A stretch of DNA of 64,000 bases from Flavobacterium hydrocarbonoxydans (GTDB lineage: Bacteria > Bacteroidota > Bacteroidia > Flavobacteriales > Flavobacteriaceae), in assembly GCF_009789235.1 (NCBI RefSeq), contig NZ_WSTB01000014.1, forward strand, positions 28,970-92,969, given 5' to 3'. The position numbers and the translations under genes are program-made. Each line of letters starts with the position of its first letter. Position 1 is the stretch's first letter. The notes under the pieces were generated by a model that worked only from the letters and a program-made list of their open reading frames with translations, was not told where the DNA came from and made no database searches. Positions 1-8,510 of this stretch are shown piece by piece.

Positions 1-1537
1 ATTCATAACCTGCAATAATCATTCTGGCCACCCAGAAAAACAAAATATCCGGACCTGTTACCAGATCGTTTGTTGGATAATAATATTTGTAATCTGCACT
101 TTCCGGATCCATTATTCCGCCAAAAACGGACATTGGCCAAAGCCATGATGAAAACCAGGTGTCTAAGGCATCAACATCTTGTTTTAAGTCTGAAGCTTGA
201 AGTTGGGAGTTGGAAGTTTTTTCTTTCGCTAAAGCTAAAGCTTCTTCGATAGTTTCAGCCACTACAAAATCTTCTTTTCCGTCTCCATAATAATACGCTG
301 GAATTTGTTGTCCCCACCACAATTGGCGTGAGATATTCCAATCGCGTATATTGTTTAACCAGTGTGCATAGGTATTTTCGAAACGTTTTGGGTGCAATTT
401 AATATCTCCAGTTTCTAAAACCGATTTAATGGCTGGTTTTACCAATTCTTCCATTTTCAAAAACCATTGGTCTGATAATCTTGGTTCGATTACGGCTTTG
501 GTTCTTTCTGATGTTCCAACTTTATTTAAGTGGATTTCAGTTTTTGCCAAAGCTCCAATTTCGTCCAGTTCTTTTGCAATTTCGGTACGAACCACAAAAC
601 GGTCTTTTCCTTGATAATGTAATCCGAAACTATTTAGCGTCGCATCTTCATTAAAAATATCAACGATTTCAAGATTGTGCTTCTCTCCTAGCGTTTTGTC
701 ATTCATATCGTGCGCAGGAGTCACTTTTAGACATCCCGTACCGAATTCTACATCTACATATTCATCTTCGATAATCGGAATAATTCTTCCGCAAATTGGA
801 ACAATAGCTTTCTTCCCTTTCAAATGCGTAAAACGCTCATCATTCGGGTTGATACAGATTGCAGTATCTCCAAAAATAGTTTCTGGACGCGTAGTTGCAA
901 TCGTCAGGAAATCTTCTGAACCTTCGATTTTATATTTTAAGAAAAATAATTTTCCTTGTTGTTCTTCATAAATAACTTCTTCGTCAGAAAGTGTTGTTTT
1001 TGCTTCAGGATCCCAGTTTACCATTCGGTAACCTCTATAAATTAATCCTTTATTATACAAATCTACAAACGAACGAATTACAGATGCCGACATGTCAGGA
1101 TCCATTGTAAATTTGGTTCTTTCCCAATCGCAGGAAGCCCCTAATTTTTTAAGCTGGTCTAAGATTACCCCACCGTATTTGTCTGTCCATTCCCAGGCGT
1201 GTGCCAAGAATTCTTCGCGGGTCAAATCATTTTTGTTGATTCCTTCGGCTTTTAATTTGGCCACCACTTTTGCTTCAGTTGCAATAGAGGCGTGATCGGT
1301 TCCCGGAACCCAGCAGGCGTTGAAACCTTTTAGACGCGCACGACGAATCAGAACATCCTGAATAGTATTGTTTAACATGTGTCCCATGTGCAGTACTCCT
1401 GTCACGTTTGGTGGCGGGATTACAATAGTATAAGGTGTTCTGTGATCTGGTTCCGAATGAAAATAATTATTTTTCATCCAGTAGTCATACCATTTATTCT
1501 CGATTGTTTTAGCGTCAAATTGTGCTGGAATTGCCAT
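1..1537 (-). CDS. valS: Valyl-tRNA synthetase, C-terminal part cut off by window edge
   Basis: Charges tRNA-Val with valine in the cytoplasm. About 512 residues are present, roughly 60% of a normal bacterial ValRS; the rest lies left of the window. The start MAIPAQFDAKTIENKWYDYW is typical of the family. The class I HIGH signature reads HMGH at residues 50-53 within PPPNVTGVLHMGH, and the editing (CP1) domain shows TIATTRPETIFGDTAI. The KMSKS loop would lie outside the window. Residues about 441-449 (TSNSQLQAS), just before the conserved DALDTWFSSWLWP, are encoded by a heptamer array (bases 191-217) also found in intergenic DNA at 63.5-63.8 kb. The reading frame stays open through it. The identification is very secure; the repeat origin of the insert is an inference. 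Confidence 0.97.
   Translation of the reverse strand, partial: MAIPAQFDAKTIENKWYDYWMKNNYFHSEPDHRTPYTIVIPPPNVTGVLHMGHMLNNTIQDVLIRRARLKGFNACWVPGTDHASIATEAKVVAKLKAEGINKNDLTREEFLAHAWEWTDKYGGVILDQLKKLGASCDWERTKFTMDPDMSASVIRSFVDLYNKGLIYRGYRMVNWDPEAKTTLSDEEVIYEEQQGKLFFLKYKIEGSEDFLTIATTRPETIFGDTAICINPNDERFTHLKGKKAIVPICGRIIPIIEDEYVDVEFGTGCLKVTPAHDMNDKTLGEKHNLEIVDIFNEDATLNSFGLHYQGKDRFVVRTEIAKELDEIGALAKTEIHLNKVGTSERTKAVIEPRLSDQWFLKMEELVKPAIKSVLETGDIKLHPKRFENTYAHWLNNIRDWNISRQLWWGQQIPAYYYGDGKEDFVVAETIEEALALAKEKTSNSQLQASDLKQDVDALDTWFSSWLWPMSVFGGIMDPESADYKYYYPTNDLVTGPDILFFWVARMIIAGYE
191..217 (-). repeat. Heptamer array inside valS
   Basis: Read on the minus strand, the bases form ACTTCCA, ACTCCCA, ACTTCAA, GCTTCA, a period-7 array. 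The same ACTTCCA unit (GGAAGTT on the plus strand) is repeated in non-coding DNA at 63536-63583 and 63793-63822. Here it is translated as TSNSQLQAS in frame. Confidence 0.75.
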
Positions 1538-1688
1538 TTTATTATGAGTTCGTTATTTCGTTAAATGTATATTTTAAAATTGTTACTATACTAATAATAG
1601 TACCAAATTATACTTTGGTTTAATTTTTGTATTTGTATCTACCGCAAAAGTAAATAATTAAGTACACTATAAAAAGCGAAATAATAAT

Positions 1689-1718
1689 TTGTGTATTAAT
1701 TAAAAGAAAGTATATTTA
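1689..1718 (+). promoter_or_regulatory. Bacteroidetes-type promoter of the DUF1573 gene
   Basis: TTG at 1689-1691, a spacer of 19 bases and TATATTTA at 1711-1718 (7 of 8 to TAnnTTTG). The -7 box ends 24 bases before the ATG, a sensible distance for this phylum. Confidence 0.6.
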
Positions 1719-1742
1719 CTTACAACTTAAAAACAATTTCAA

Positions 1743-2123
1743 ATGAAAAATGTTGCCACTTTTATTGTAATCATTATGTTTAGTGCATTGGGTTACGCTC
1801 AAAAAGGTCCAAAAATTGAATTTTCGGCTAAGGACAACACGGTAGATTATGGAAAAATTTCTAAAAGTGATAGCGGAGTCCGATCATTCGAATTTACCAA
1901 TACTGGTGATTCTCCACTGCAAATTATTGCTGCTGAATCTACTATTAGTTCCATCGTTGTTACCAAACCAGCTGCTGCCATTATGCCTGGTAAAAAAGGA
2001 AAAATTGATGTAAAATACAATATGGCTACAGGGCCAATACGCAAAACAATCACTGTTGAAACTAACGCTTCTAACTATCCCGATGGTAGAGTTGCTCTTA
2101 AAATCAAAGGTGAAGTTTTATAA
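1743..2123 (+). CDS. Secreted DUF1573 family protein
   Basis: A 126-residue exported protein. Residues 1-19 form a signal peptide (MKNVATFIVIIMFSALGYAQ) and most of the remainder is a single DUF1573 domain, an Ig-like beta-sandwich recognised by the FEFTNTGDSPLQI motif and the following GKKGKIDVKYN. DUF1573 proteins are common in Bacteroidota envelopes; their molecular role is not established, so none is assigned. It is transcribed alone, with a promoter 24-54 bases upstream and a strong hairpin terminator 20 bases downstream. The family call is secure. Confidence 0.88.
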   Translation: MKNVATFIVIIMFSALGYAQKGPKIEFSAKDNTVDYGKISKSDSGVRSFEFTNTGDSPLQIIAAESTISSIVVTKPAAAIMPGKKGKIDVKYNMATGPIRKTITVETNASNYPDGRVALKIKGEVL

Positions 2124-2142
2124 AACAATCTAAAAACTAAAA

Positions 2143-2177
2143 AACCGCTTCGTAAATTTATGAAGCGGTTTTTTTAT
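2143..2177. terminator. Bidirectional rho-independent terminator
   Basis: AACCGCTTC, a 10-base loop, GAAGCGGTT, flanked by A-run and T-run. It separates the convergent DUF1573 gene and the lipoprotein gene and can serve both strands. Confidence 0.85.
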
Positions 2178-2180
2178 GTT

Positions 2181-2657
2181 TTATTTACAGTCTGTTGCAT
2201 CAAACTTAAATCTTACTTTATCATAATCGATTGGTTTTCCTTTTTCGAAATAAGAAACGCCAAGAGAGGTTACAATTGACCCGTTACCAAAAATTAACTG
2301 ATTATCTCTTTTTAAAAGTGCAATTGGATTTTTGTAAATTCTGTCTTTATTTGTTCCTTGTCTAAAAGTATAATCGGCAACCAAGGTATCTCCGTGAAAT
2401 TCTCCTTTTACTTCTCCAATTTTTGGCGACTGAAACTCAATTTTCATGACCATATCACCCATTATTTTACCGTCTTTTAAAGTATTCAATTTCAATTCGA
2501 CAGTGTCATTTTCGTAAATAGCTTTGTAACATTCGGTTTTTACATATTTATCAGCTTCGGTTTTGGTGGCTGCTGCTCCATCAGGATTTTCATTTTTTTT
2601 ACAGCTTTGAAAGCTAATGCAAGCCAGAAACAAACAAGGGAGAAATAGATTTTTCAT
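2181..2657 (-). CDS. Small lipoprotein of unknown function
   Basis: The start chosen is the ATG at 2657 (MKNLFLPCLFLACISFQSCKK), because an upstream in-frame ATG would add 21 residues lacking signal character and overlap the preceding gene. The lipobox FQSC places the acylated Cys near residue 19, so the 158-residue protein should be membrane-anchored. The body contains a motif resembling small META/copper-resistance-like lipoprotein folds (EVKGEFHGDTLVADYTFRQG), but the family is not recognised with confidence. It lies downstream of the OmpA-like gene on the same strand, 43 bases away, and may be its last co-transcribed gene. Confidence 0.75.
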   Translation of the reverse strand: MKNLFLPCLFLACISFQSCKKNENPDGAAATKTEADKYVKTECYKAIYENDTVELKLNTLKDGKIMGDMVMKIEFQSPKIGEVKGEFHGDTLVADYTFRQGTNKDRIYKNPIALLKRDNQLIFGNGSIVTSLGVSYFEKGKPIDYDKVRFKFDATDCK

Positions 2658-2700
2658 AATTTGATTTTTGAAGTTTAAAAATTCATAGTAATGTATAAAG

Positions 2701-4806
2701 CTACAAATTCTTAATGACAAATTCGCTTCTTCTGTTCAATTCGTGTTCTTCTTCGCTACAGGAATCATCTGTTTTACATTTTATAATGGGCACATATTCG
2801 CCATACCCTTTTGCGACCACTCTTTTCGGATCTATTCCGGATTCAATAATGAAATCTCTGGTCGAAGAAGCTCTTTTTTGAGATAAATCTTCGTTAAACT
2901 TATCATTTCCACGAGAATCCGTGTGCGAACCAATCTCAATGACCATTTCCGGATATTTGTTCATCAAAGCCACAACCCTGCCCAAAATTACTTTAGATTC
3001 TTTTCGGATATACCATAAATTATAATCAAAATAAATCGGATCTGTTTTAATAATCAGACGGTCTTTGTCTTTTACCACATCTTTTTCCTTAGCCAGAATT
3101 TCTTCTACTTTTTCCTTTTTCCTGATTTCCCCTGCAACAATTTCATCTGCTTTTGCTTTCTTTTCGGCTTCTTTTAAAGCGATAAGAGCCAAAGCTTCTT
3201 TTTCTTTTTTCACTTCAGCATCACGTTGCTCTTCTAGCTTTATCGCTTCAAATGATTTCAATGCTAATGAGGCATCCACAATACCTTCTCTGGTTTTACC
3301 TGTTACGACAGACTTTGACTTAGTTGTGTATTTTTCTTTGAAAGCCTCAACGGTATAAGAAGTTTCGCAGGCAACAGTAAAACTAAATTTACCGTCAGCT
3401 GCTGTACTAACTCTGTCAAGCTCTTTTTTATCAGAATCCTGCAACATAACAAAGGCATCACCTAAAGGCAATCCGGTATCAATATCTGTAATGATTCCTG
3501 TTACGAACTGCTTGCAATCTTCAACAATTAAATCTTTAATTTCTTTAAACTGATAAATATCATCGCTTCCTTTTCCGCCTTCTCTGTTGGAAGCAAAATA
3601 TCCTTCTTTGGTATCAGAATCGATATTAAACGAAAAATCATCCAAATTCGAATTTAAAGGCAGGCCAATATTCACCGGTTTACTGTATTCATTTCCTTTA
3701 ATATCAGAAACAAAAACATCAAGCGAACCGTATCCTAAATGTCCTTCCGAAGAAAAATAAAGTTTGCTGTCTTTTGAAACAAAAGGAAATTGTTCTCTTT
3801 TGTCCGTATTAATTGTAGGTCCTAAGTTTTTTGGCGTATCGAAAGCTCCTTTATTAATATTTACCGAATAAATATCGAAAGAACCTAAGCTTCCCGGCAT
3901 ATCCGAAGCAAAATACAAAACAGTTTCATCCGTACTCAAAGCTGGATGTTCTACCGAATAATCGGCACTATTAAAAGGAAGCGATGCTACATTTGTCCAT
4001 TTGCCTTCAATAAATTCTGCTTTAAAAATCTGAAGGTTGGAAATTTTCTGGTCATTTTTTGACTTATGTCCGTTCTTAGAGTTATTTCTTGTAAAATAAA
4101 TGGTTTTTCCGTCTTTAGTAAAAATAATATTCGATTCGTGCATGCCGGTTTTTAGTTCCGGAGCAAAATATTCCGGAACAGCCTCTGCTGAATTTATGTT
4201 TTTTATTGGCATTATAACCAAATTCAAATAGGTTTGATTATCCCACTTAAATTTTTTATCAAATAAACCCGGTTTTAGTTTTACTCCTGCGTAAATCAAA
4301 TTTTCATGATGTTTTATGGCTCCAAATTCAGAATTTGGCGTATTGATTGCGAGATTTTTTATTTCGAATCGATTGCCAATTGCGGAAACATTTTCTAAAA
4401 CTTTACTATCCTTTTCAAAACCGGCAAGATCCTCAGGATTTGTTGATTTTGAATAATATGTTTTTAAGGCTTCATTTGCATCTTCATTACTATTGCTCGC
4501 ATTGAGTGTCTGTGCGTACCTGAAATAATAATTCCGGTCTAAATCCTGACTGTATCTCGTCATCAGAAGTCGGTAATAGCGTTGTGCTTTTATTAAATCA
4601 TTGGTATAATAATACGAATCTGCCAGGTTTTTGATGACTTCCTGCGATGGTTTTTCGTCGGCTAGTTTTTGGTATAAAAGAATCGCTTCGGTATAATAGG
4701 TTCTGTCAAAAAATCTTTTGGCTCGGGCCAAATCATAATCCTGAGCCTGTATAAACTGTATTGAAAATACGAATATAATAACGAGTAGTTTTTTCATATT
4801 TTTCAT
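2701..4806 (-). CDS. OmpA-family protein with TPR and PD40 propeller, T9SS-associated
   Basis: A protein of about 701 residues with a signal peptide ending in IQAQ. In order: TPR-like helices (about 20-130), a WD40-like/PD40 beta-propeller (about 190-420; repeats such as YFASDMPGSLGSFDIY and YFSSEGHLGYGSLDVF), a carboxypeptidase-regulatory-like beta domain (about 430-510), a Lys/Glu-rich coiled stretch (about 525-590), and a C-terminal OmpA peptidoglycan-binding domain (about 595-700; IEIGSHTDSRGNDKFN, NRRSEFVI). The ATG at 4806 is used since it begins one base after the stop of the SprF-like gene. This architecture is that of the PorE-type proteins that tether type IX secretion parts to peptidoglycan. 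It is the third gene of a surface-adhesin module. Confidence 0.88.
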   Translation of the reverse strand: MKNMKKLLVIIFVFSIQFIQAQDYDLARAKRFFDRTYYTEAILLYQKLADEKPSQEVIKNLADSYYYTNDLIKAQRYYRLLMTRYSQDLDRNYYFRYAQTLNASNSNEDANEALKTYYSKSTNPEDLAGFEKDSKVLENVSAIGNRFEIKNLAINTPNSEFGAIKHHENLIYAGVKLKPGLFDKKFKWDNQTYLNLVIMPIKNINSAEAVPEYFAPELKTGMHESNIIFTKDGKTIYFTRNNSKNGHKSKNDQKISNLQIFKAEFIEGKWTNVASLPFNSADYSVEHPALSTDETVLYFASDMPGSLGSFDIYSVNINKGAFDTPKNLGPTINTDKREQFPFVSKDSKLYFSSEGHLGYGSLDVFVSDIKGNEYSKPVNIGLPLNSNLDDFSFNIDSDTKEGYFASNREGGKGSDDIYQFKEIKDLIVEDCKQFVTGIITDIDTGLPLGDAFVMLQDSDKKELDRVSTAADGKFSFTVACETSYTVEAFKEKYTTKSKSVVTGKTREGIVDASLALKSFEAIKLEEQRDAEVKKEKEALALIALKEAEKKAKADEIVAGEIRKKEKVEEILAKEKDVVKDKDRLIIKTDPIYFDYNLWYIRKESKVILGRVVALMNKYPEMVIEIGSHTDSRGNDKFNEDLSQKRASSTRDFIIESGIDPKRVVAKGYGEYVPIIKCKTDDSCSEEEHELNRRSEFVIKNL

Positions 4807-4807
4807 T

Positions 4808-5737
4808 TTAAAAGAATCTTGGTGATTTATCATATCCTTTTCCTAATAAATCTAAATTAAACAGCAACATAATTTCGTGAGTTCCAGAATTAAACTGTCC
4901 TAAGTTGGTTAGTGTATGATCATACGCATAACCCACTCTGAAAGAAGGTGTGATATTGATATTCATCAAAGCACTTACGGCATCATTAATCCTGTATGCA
5001 GCGCCAAGTTCAAACTTTTCGTTGTACAAAACATTCGCAGTCAAATCAACAGATACAGGAGTTCCTGCAACAAATTTTGACATAAAAGCAGGTTTCACCT
5101 TAAACTGATCGTTGATTTGAAAAACATATCCTGCGGTCAAAAAAGTATGAATTTCTTCAGAACCGTAAGCACTTATACCTTCTTTTTCTTCGATATGTTT
5201 TGTATTCAATAGATTCGGAATCGATAATCCTACATAATAAGTATCGGTAAAATAATAAGCTCCTGCTCCAATATTGGGTTTGGTAACGTTTATATTTTCG
5301 GCGAAAGCCAAATCTGTTTCAGGGTCAGCAAATCGAAATCCGTTGAAATTGGTTTGCAATGATGTAAATCCAGCTTTTAATCCTAATGAAAGTTTGTTTC
5401 TGCCGCTCAATTGCAAAACATAAGCAAAATCGGCATAGAAATTATTTTCTTTTTTAGCTCCGTCGCCAATATCATCGGAAATTAAGGAGAGTCCCACCTC
5501 AATCTTTTCACTCAAAGCCGTGTGACCAAAAAAGGTAAATGTTTTAGGTGAACCAACAGCTCCTACCCATTGCGTTCTGTATAAACCTCCTACATTCAGC
5601 ATGGCAGCTGTTCCGGTAGCATAGGCTGGATTTACGGCACTCATATTGTACATATAATGCGTAAATTCAGGATCCTGCTGCGCTGAAGCAGATGTTATAT
5701 AAAAGAGAAAACTTATAAAAAGTATTATTTTTTTCAT
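4808..5737 (-). CDS. PorP/SprF family type IX secretion outer-membrane protein
   Basis: About 309 residues from the ATG at 5737, which gives a clean signal peptide (MKKIILFISFLFYITSASAQ). Immediately after cleavage comes QDPEFTHYMYNMSAVNPAYA, the hallmark N-terminus of PorP/SprF. The rest alternates beta-strands of an outer-membrane barrel. SprF-like proteins are needed for export or attachment of partner proteins with type B C-terminal domains; such a partner is encoded directly upstream (30 bases), and the OmpA-like gene follows at once. The family call is secure; the specific cargo is inferred from context. Confidence 0.93.
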   Translation of the reverse strand: MKKIILFISFLFYITSASAQQDPEFTHYMYNMSAVNPAYATGTAAMLNVGGLYRTQWVGAVGSPKTFTFFGHTALSEKIEVGLSLISDDIGDGAKKENNFYADFAYVLQLSGRNKLSLGLKAGFTSLQTNFNGFRFADPETDLAFAENINVTKPNIGAGAYYFTDTYYVGLSIPNLLNTKHIEEKEGISAYGSEEIHTFLTAGYVFQINDQFKVKPAFMSKFVAGTPVSVDLTANVLYNEKFELGAAYRINDAVSALMNINITPSFRVGYAYDHTLTNLGQFNSGTHEIMLLFNLDLLGKGYDKSPRFF

Positions 5738-5767
5738 TTGAATTTTATTAAATAATGTCAACCGGAA

Positions 5768-8389
5768 TTATCTGTTTAAGTAAAGACGCCCTTGTCTGGC
5801 AGGCTTGTTATCTTTATTAAAATAAACCACATAAAAATAAACTCCGTTTGGTGCAATTCCGTCGCCAAAACTGCCTCCTTCAGAACTTCTTCCATCCCAG
5901 TTGGGTATATTTTTATTTCCTTTAAACATTATATTTCCATATCTATTGAAAATTTCGATGGTATAATCCGGAAATAAAAATTCGATATCCGGAATTCTGA
6001 AAGTATCGTTTACATTATCTCCGTTTGGCGAAAATCCGTCAGGAATAAAAAAATCATATTGCTCTTCATCACAATCCGTTAGCGCGACCGTTACCTCGAT
6101 ATTATCCTCTGAAATACACGCTGTTGTTGATGGAAAATCGAAACCATAATACGTCATGTTGTCAATCAATTTTGTTGATGCCGGCAATAAATTTCCGTTG
6201 GTCTGCGCATCATACCAAACAACTGTCGAAGCAACATTGGTTTTATTTGATAAATCTAAAATAGTCGGATTTTCGAGTGCACAAAAGTTTGGTCCATCCG
6301 GATCCAAAACAGGTGCAGGCGAATCATTTATCACGACAGTAATCATACTAGCAGGAGACGTACAGCCTTCTGCAGAAGTTTGAGTTAGATAATAATTCTC
6401 TGATTTTAAAACATACGTATCTTCAAGTGGTGTAGTTAATGCAGAACTATTGTACCATTTATATTGAGTTCCGTTTGGTACCAAATTAGCAACTGTTGCA
6501 CCATCAACTTTACAAAAATCCAGATTCCCTGCTATTGGAGCTAATGGAATTGGGTGTAATAAAAAAGTGTCGGTTACATTCGTCAGATCAATAGCACAGG
6601 TGGTTACATTATTTATAATATTACTCATTGTAAAGGTATAAGAACCGTCTGACGGAAATATCCCTGATGGAATTGTAAAACTTGCTTTGCCACCTTCAAC
6701 TTCTAAAGTCGTGGTTAGATTTGTTGCGGGCAAACTTCCTGAAAGGATATACGAAATAGTAATATCTTTAAGTGTTCCGAGTCCTGAAAGCGCTACTGTA
6801 ACAGCTTCGCCTAAACAAACACTCTCCACATTGACAACTAAATTGGTAACATCAGGCAGCGAATTTATGAGTATATCTCCGTTAACGTCAGCAGGAACTG
6901 TATTGGTACATTTTGTAACCGTATGAGTGATTCTGGTGATGGTTATAATTGAAGATCCGTCATTTGCATTCAAAGTTCCAGGAATCGTGAAACTGGCAGT
7001 CCCTCCAGTAAAAACAACAATTGCTGTCTGATTGTTTGCCGTATTATCTCCTCTGATCCTATAAATAATTTCATAAGTTCCATCAGCTAAATGTATGGCA
7101 TTAGAAATAGTAACCAATGAACTTTCGTTTTGGCAGGTTGTTGTAGGAGTTACAAGGGCATCATCCAAAACCGGCGTTGGATAAATATGTAAATCATCTG
7201 TTAAGTTATCGATAATATTTTGGCAAGTCTGACTGGTTTCGGCTTCAATATTTAAAATAGTAATGCTATAATCTCCTACTCTGTCAAAATATTTTGAATC
7301 AATAGGAAAAGTGATTACGCCATTGATAAAGTTGGCTGTTATCGTTTCGCTTCCGCTATTTGCTCCTGAAACAGCATAAGTAACCTCGTATATGCCATTC
7401 GGAATAACTTCAGGCCCGCGTGTAAGGGTTGCGGTATAAGTTGCCGTAGGAATATCTGGCTCACAAATATCCTGATCTACAACAAGTGTTGCACCGGTAA
7501 AATCGAGTTTTTTCTCAATTCTAATTAACACTGTAGCACTATCATCCGGGCAAATAGACGGATTGGTAGATCGAACCAGATAAGTAAAGGTAAAATCGCT
7601 TTCGCCATAGGTTTCAAAAAGCTTTTCCAAATTTACATTATGATCCGTCTCAGAAGATATTTCTCCTGAATTCAGAGGATCACTCCACGTTCCGCCAGGA
7701 TCTTGTCCTGAAAGCAGACTATATAAATCGAAATTGGTATAAGAAGACAAACCATCACTGCCGCACAAAAGCAATATTGCCGGAGTACCGGGTTCCGGCG
7801 CTCTGAAAACCGTAACTTTTGCAGTCGATGTCACCTGCGCACAACTACCAATTGCCGGCATTGTGTACGTAAATTGATAGGTACCCCTAAGTTCTTTTAC
7901 TCTAACGGAAGAACCCACAAATTCGCCTGTGGTATCATTGTGCCAGTATCCATTGGTTTGTGGACTTAAAAAAACGCCATCAAATGCCTGAAAAAGATTG
8001 AAATTAATGATAGAAGTACATACGGATACATTAGGTGATGTTACTCCAGAATATCCCCCGATAATAACCGTCACCGTTGCCGAGTTATCAACACATCCTT
8101 CAACGGTATAGGTATAATGATAAATCTTGCTTTCAAAAATTTGATGTGCATTTAAAACTCCTGTTACGGGATCCAATCCGCCTGAACGATCATCATCTGT
8201 CCATACACCTCCGGCTACCGGTGTGCCTTTTAATGCCGAAAAAAGAGAAATAGTCTGGCTTGAAAGATTGGGTATGTCGCAAACTGTTACTACATCACTA
8301 TCCTCTCCTGCACATTGTGCAATCGAGTTTAGGGGCAGTAAAAGGAAAAACACTATTATTTGTAAGAAATTAAAGTAGTTTTTAACCAT
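5768..8389 (-). CDS. Large secreted adhesin-like protein with T9SS type B sorting domain
   Basis: An 873-residue exported protein. After a signal peptide (to about residue 25, ending SIAQC) come Cys-containing Ig/PKD-like beta repeats. At least three related segments of about 110 residues share ADGTYEIIYRIRG / GGTASFTIP / DGSSIITITRI type motifs. Two SprB-like segments follow (QYKWYNSSALTTP, VVWYDAQTNGNLLP). The last 90 residues are the gliding-motility-associated type B C-terminal domain (FFIPDGFSPNGDNVNDTF, EIFNRYGNIMFKG, GVYFYVVYF). Such proteins are exported by the type IX system and attached to the cell surface; SprB itself is the gliding adhesin, but this protein is far shorter. It heads the module with the SprF-like and OmpA-like genes. 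Confidence 0.92.
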   Translation of the reverse strand: MVKNYFNFLQIIVFFLLLPLNSIAQCAGEDSDVVTVCDIPNLSSQTISLFSALKGTPVAGGVWTDDDRSGGLDPVTGVLNAHQIFESKIYHYTYTVEGCVDNSATVTVIIGGYSGVTSPNVSVCTSIINFNLFQAFDGVFLSPQTNGYWHNDTTGEFVGSSVRVKELRGTYQFTYTMPAIGSCAQVTSTAKVTVFRAPEPGTPAILLLCGSDGLSSYTNFDLYSLLSGQDPGGTWSDPLNSGEISSETDHNVNLEKLFETYGESDFTFTYLVRSTNPSICPDDSATVLIRIEKKLDFTGATLVVDQDICEPDIPTATYTATLTRGPEVIPNGIYEVTYAVSGANSGSETITANFINGVITFPIDSKYFDRVGDYSITILNIEAETSQTCQNIIDNLTDDLHIYPTPVLDDALVTPTTTCQNESSLVTISNAIHLADGTYEIIYRIRGDNTANNQTAIVVFTGGTASFTIPGTLNANDGSSIITITRITHTVTKCTNTVPADVNGDILINSLPDVTNLVVNVESVCLGEAVTVALSGLGTLKDITISYILSGSLPATNLTTTLEVEGGKASFTIPSGIFPSDGSYTFTMSNIINNVTTCAIDLTNVTDTFLLHPIPLAPIAGNLDFCKVDGATVANLVPNGTQYKWYNSSALTTPLEDTYVLKSENYYLTQTSAEGCTSPASMITVVINDSPAPVLDPDGPNFCALENPTILDLSNKTNVASTVVWYDAQTNGNLLPASTKLIDNMTYYGFDFPSTTACISEDNIEVTVALTDCDEEQYDFFIPDGFSPNGDNVNDTFRIPDIEFLFPDYTIEIFNRYGNIMFKGNKNIPNWDGRSSEGGSFGDGIAPNGVYFYVVYFNKDNKPARQGRLYLNR

Positions 8390-8510
8390 GTGGTATTATT
8401 TTTCGATAAACTTAATAAAATAATACCGCTAACTAGTACAATTATTTAATTTTCTTGTTAATTTTTAACGTTTTACCATTAATTATAAAAAAAAGAAGTA
8501 ATCTCAATTT

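Noticed and set aside
70..252. Small plus-strand open frame over the valS 3' part
   Set aside because: It lies in antisense to valS and its open length is explained by the heptamer array.
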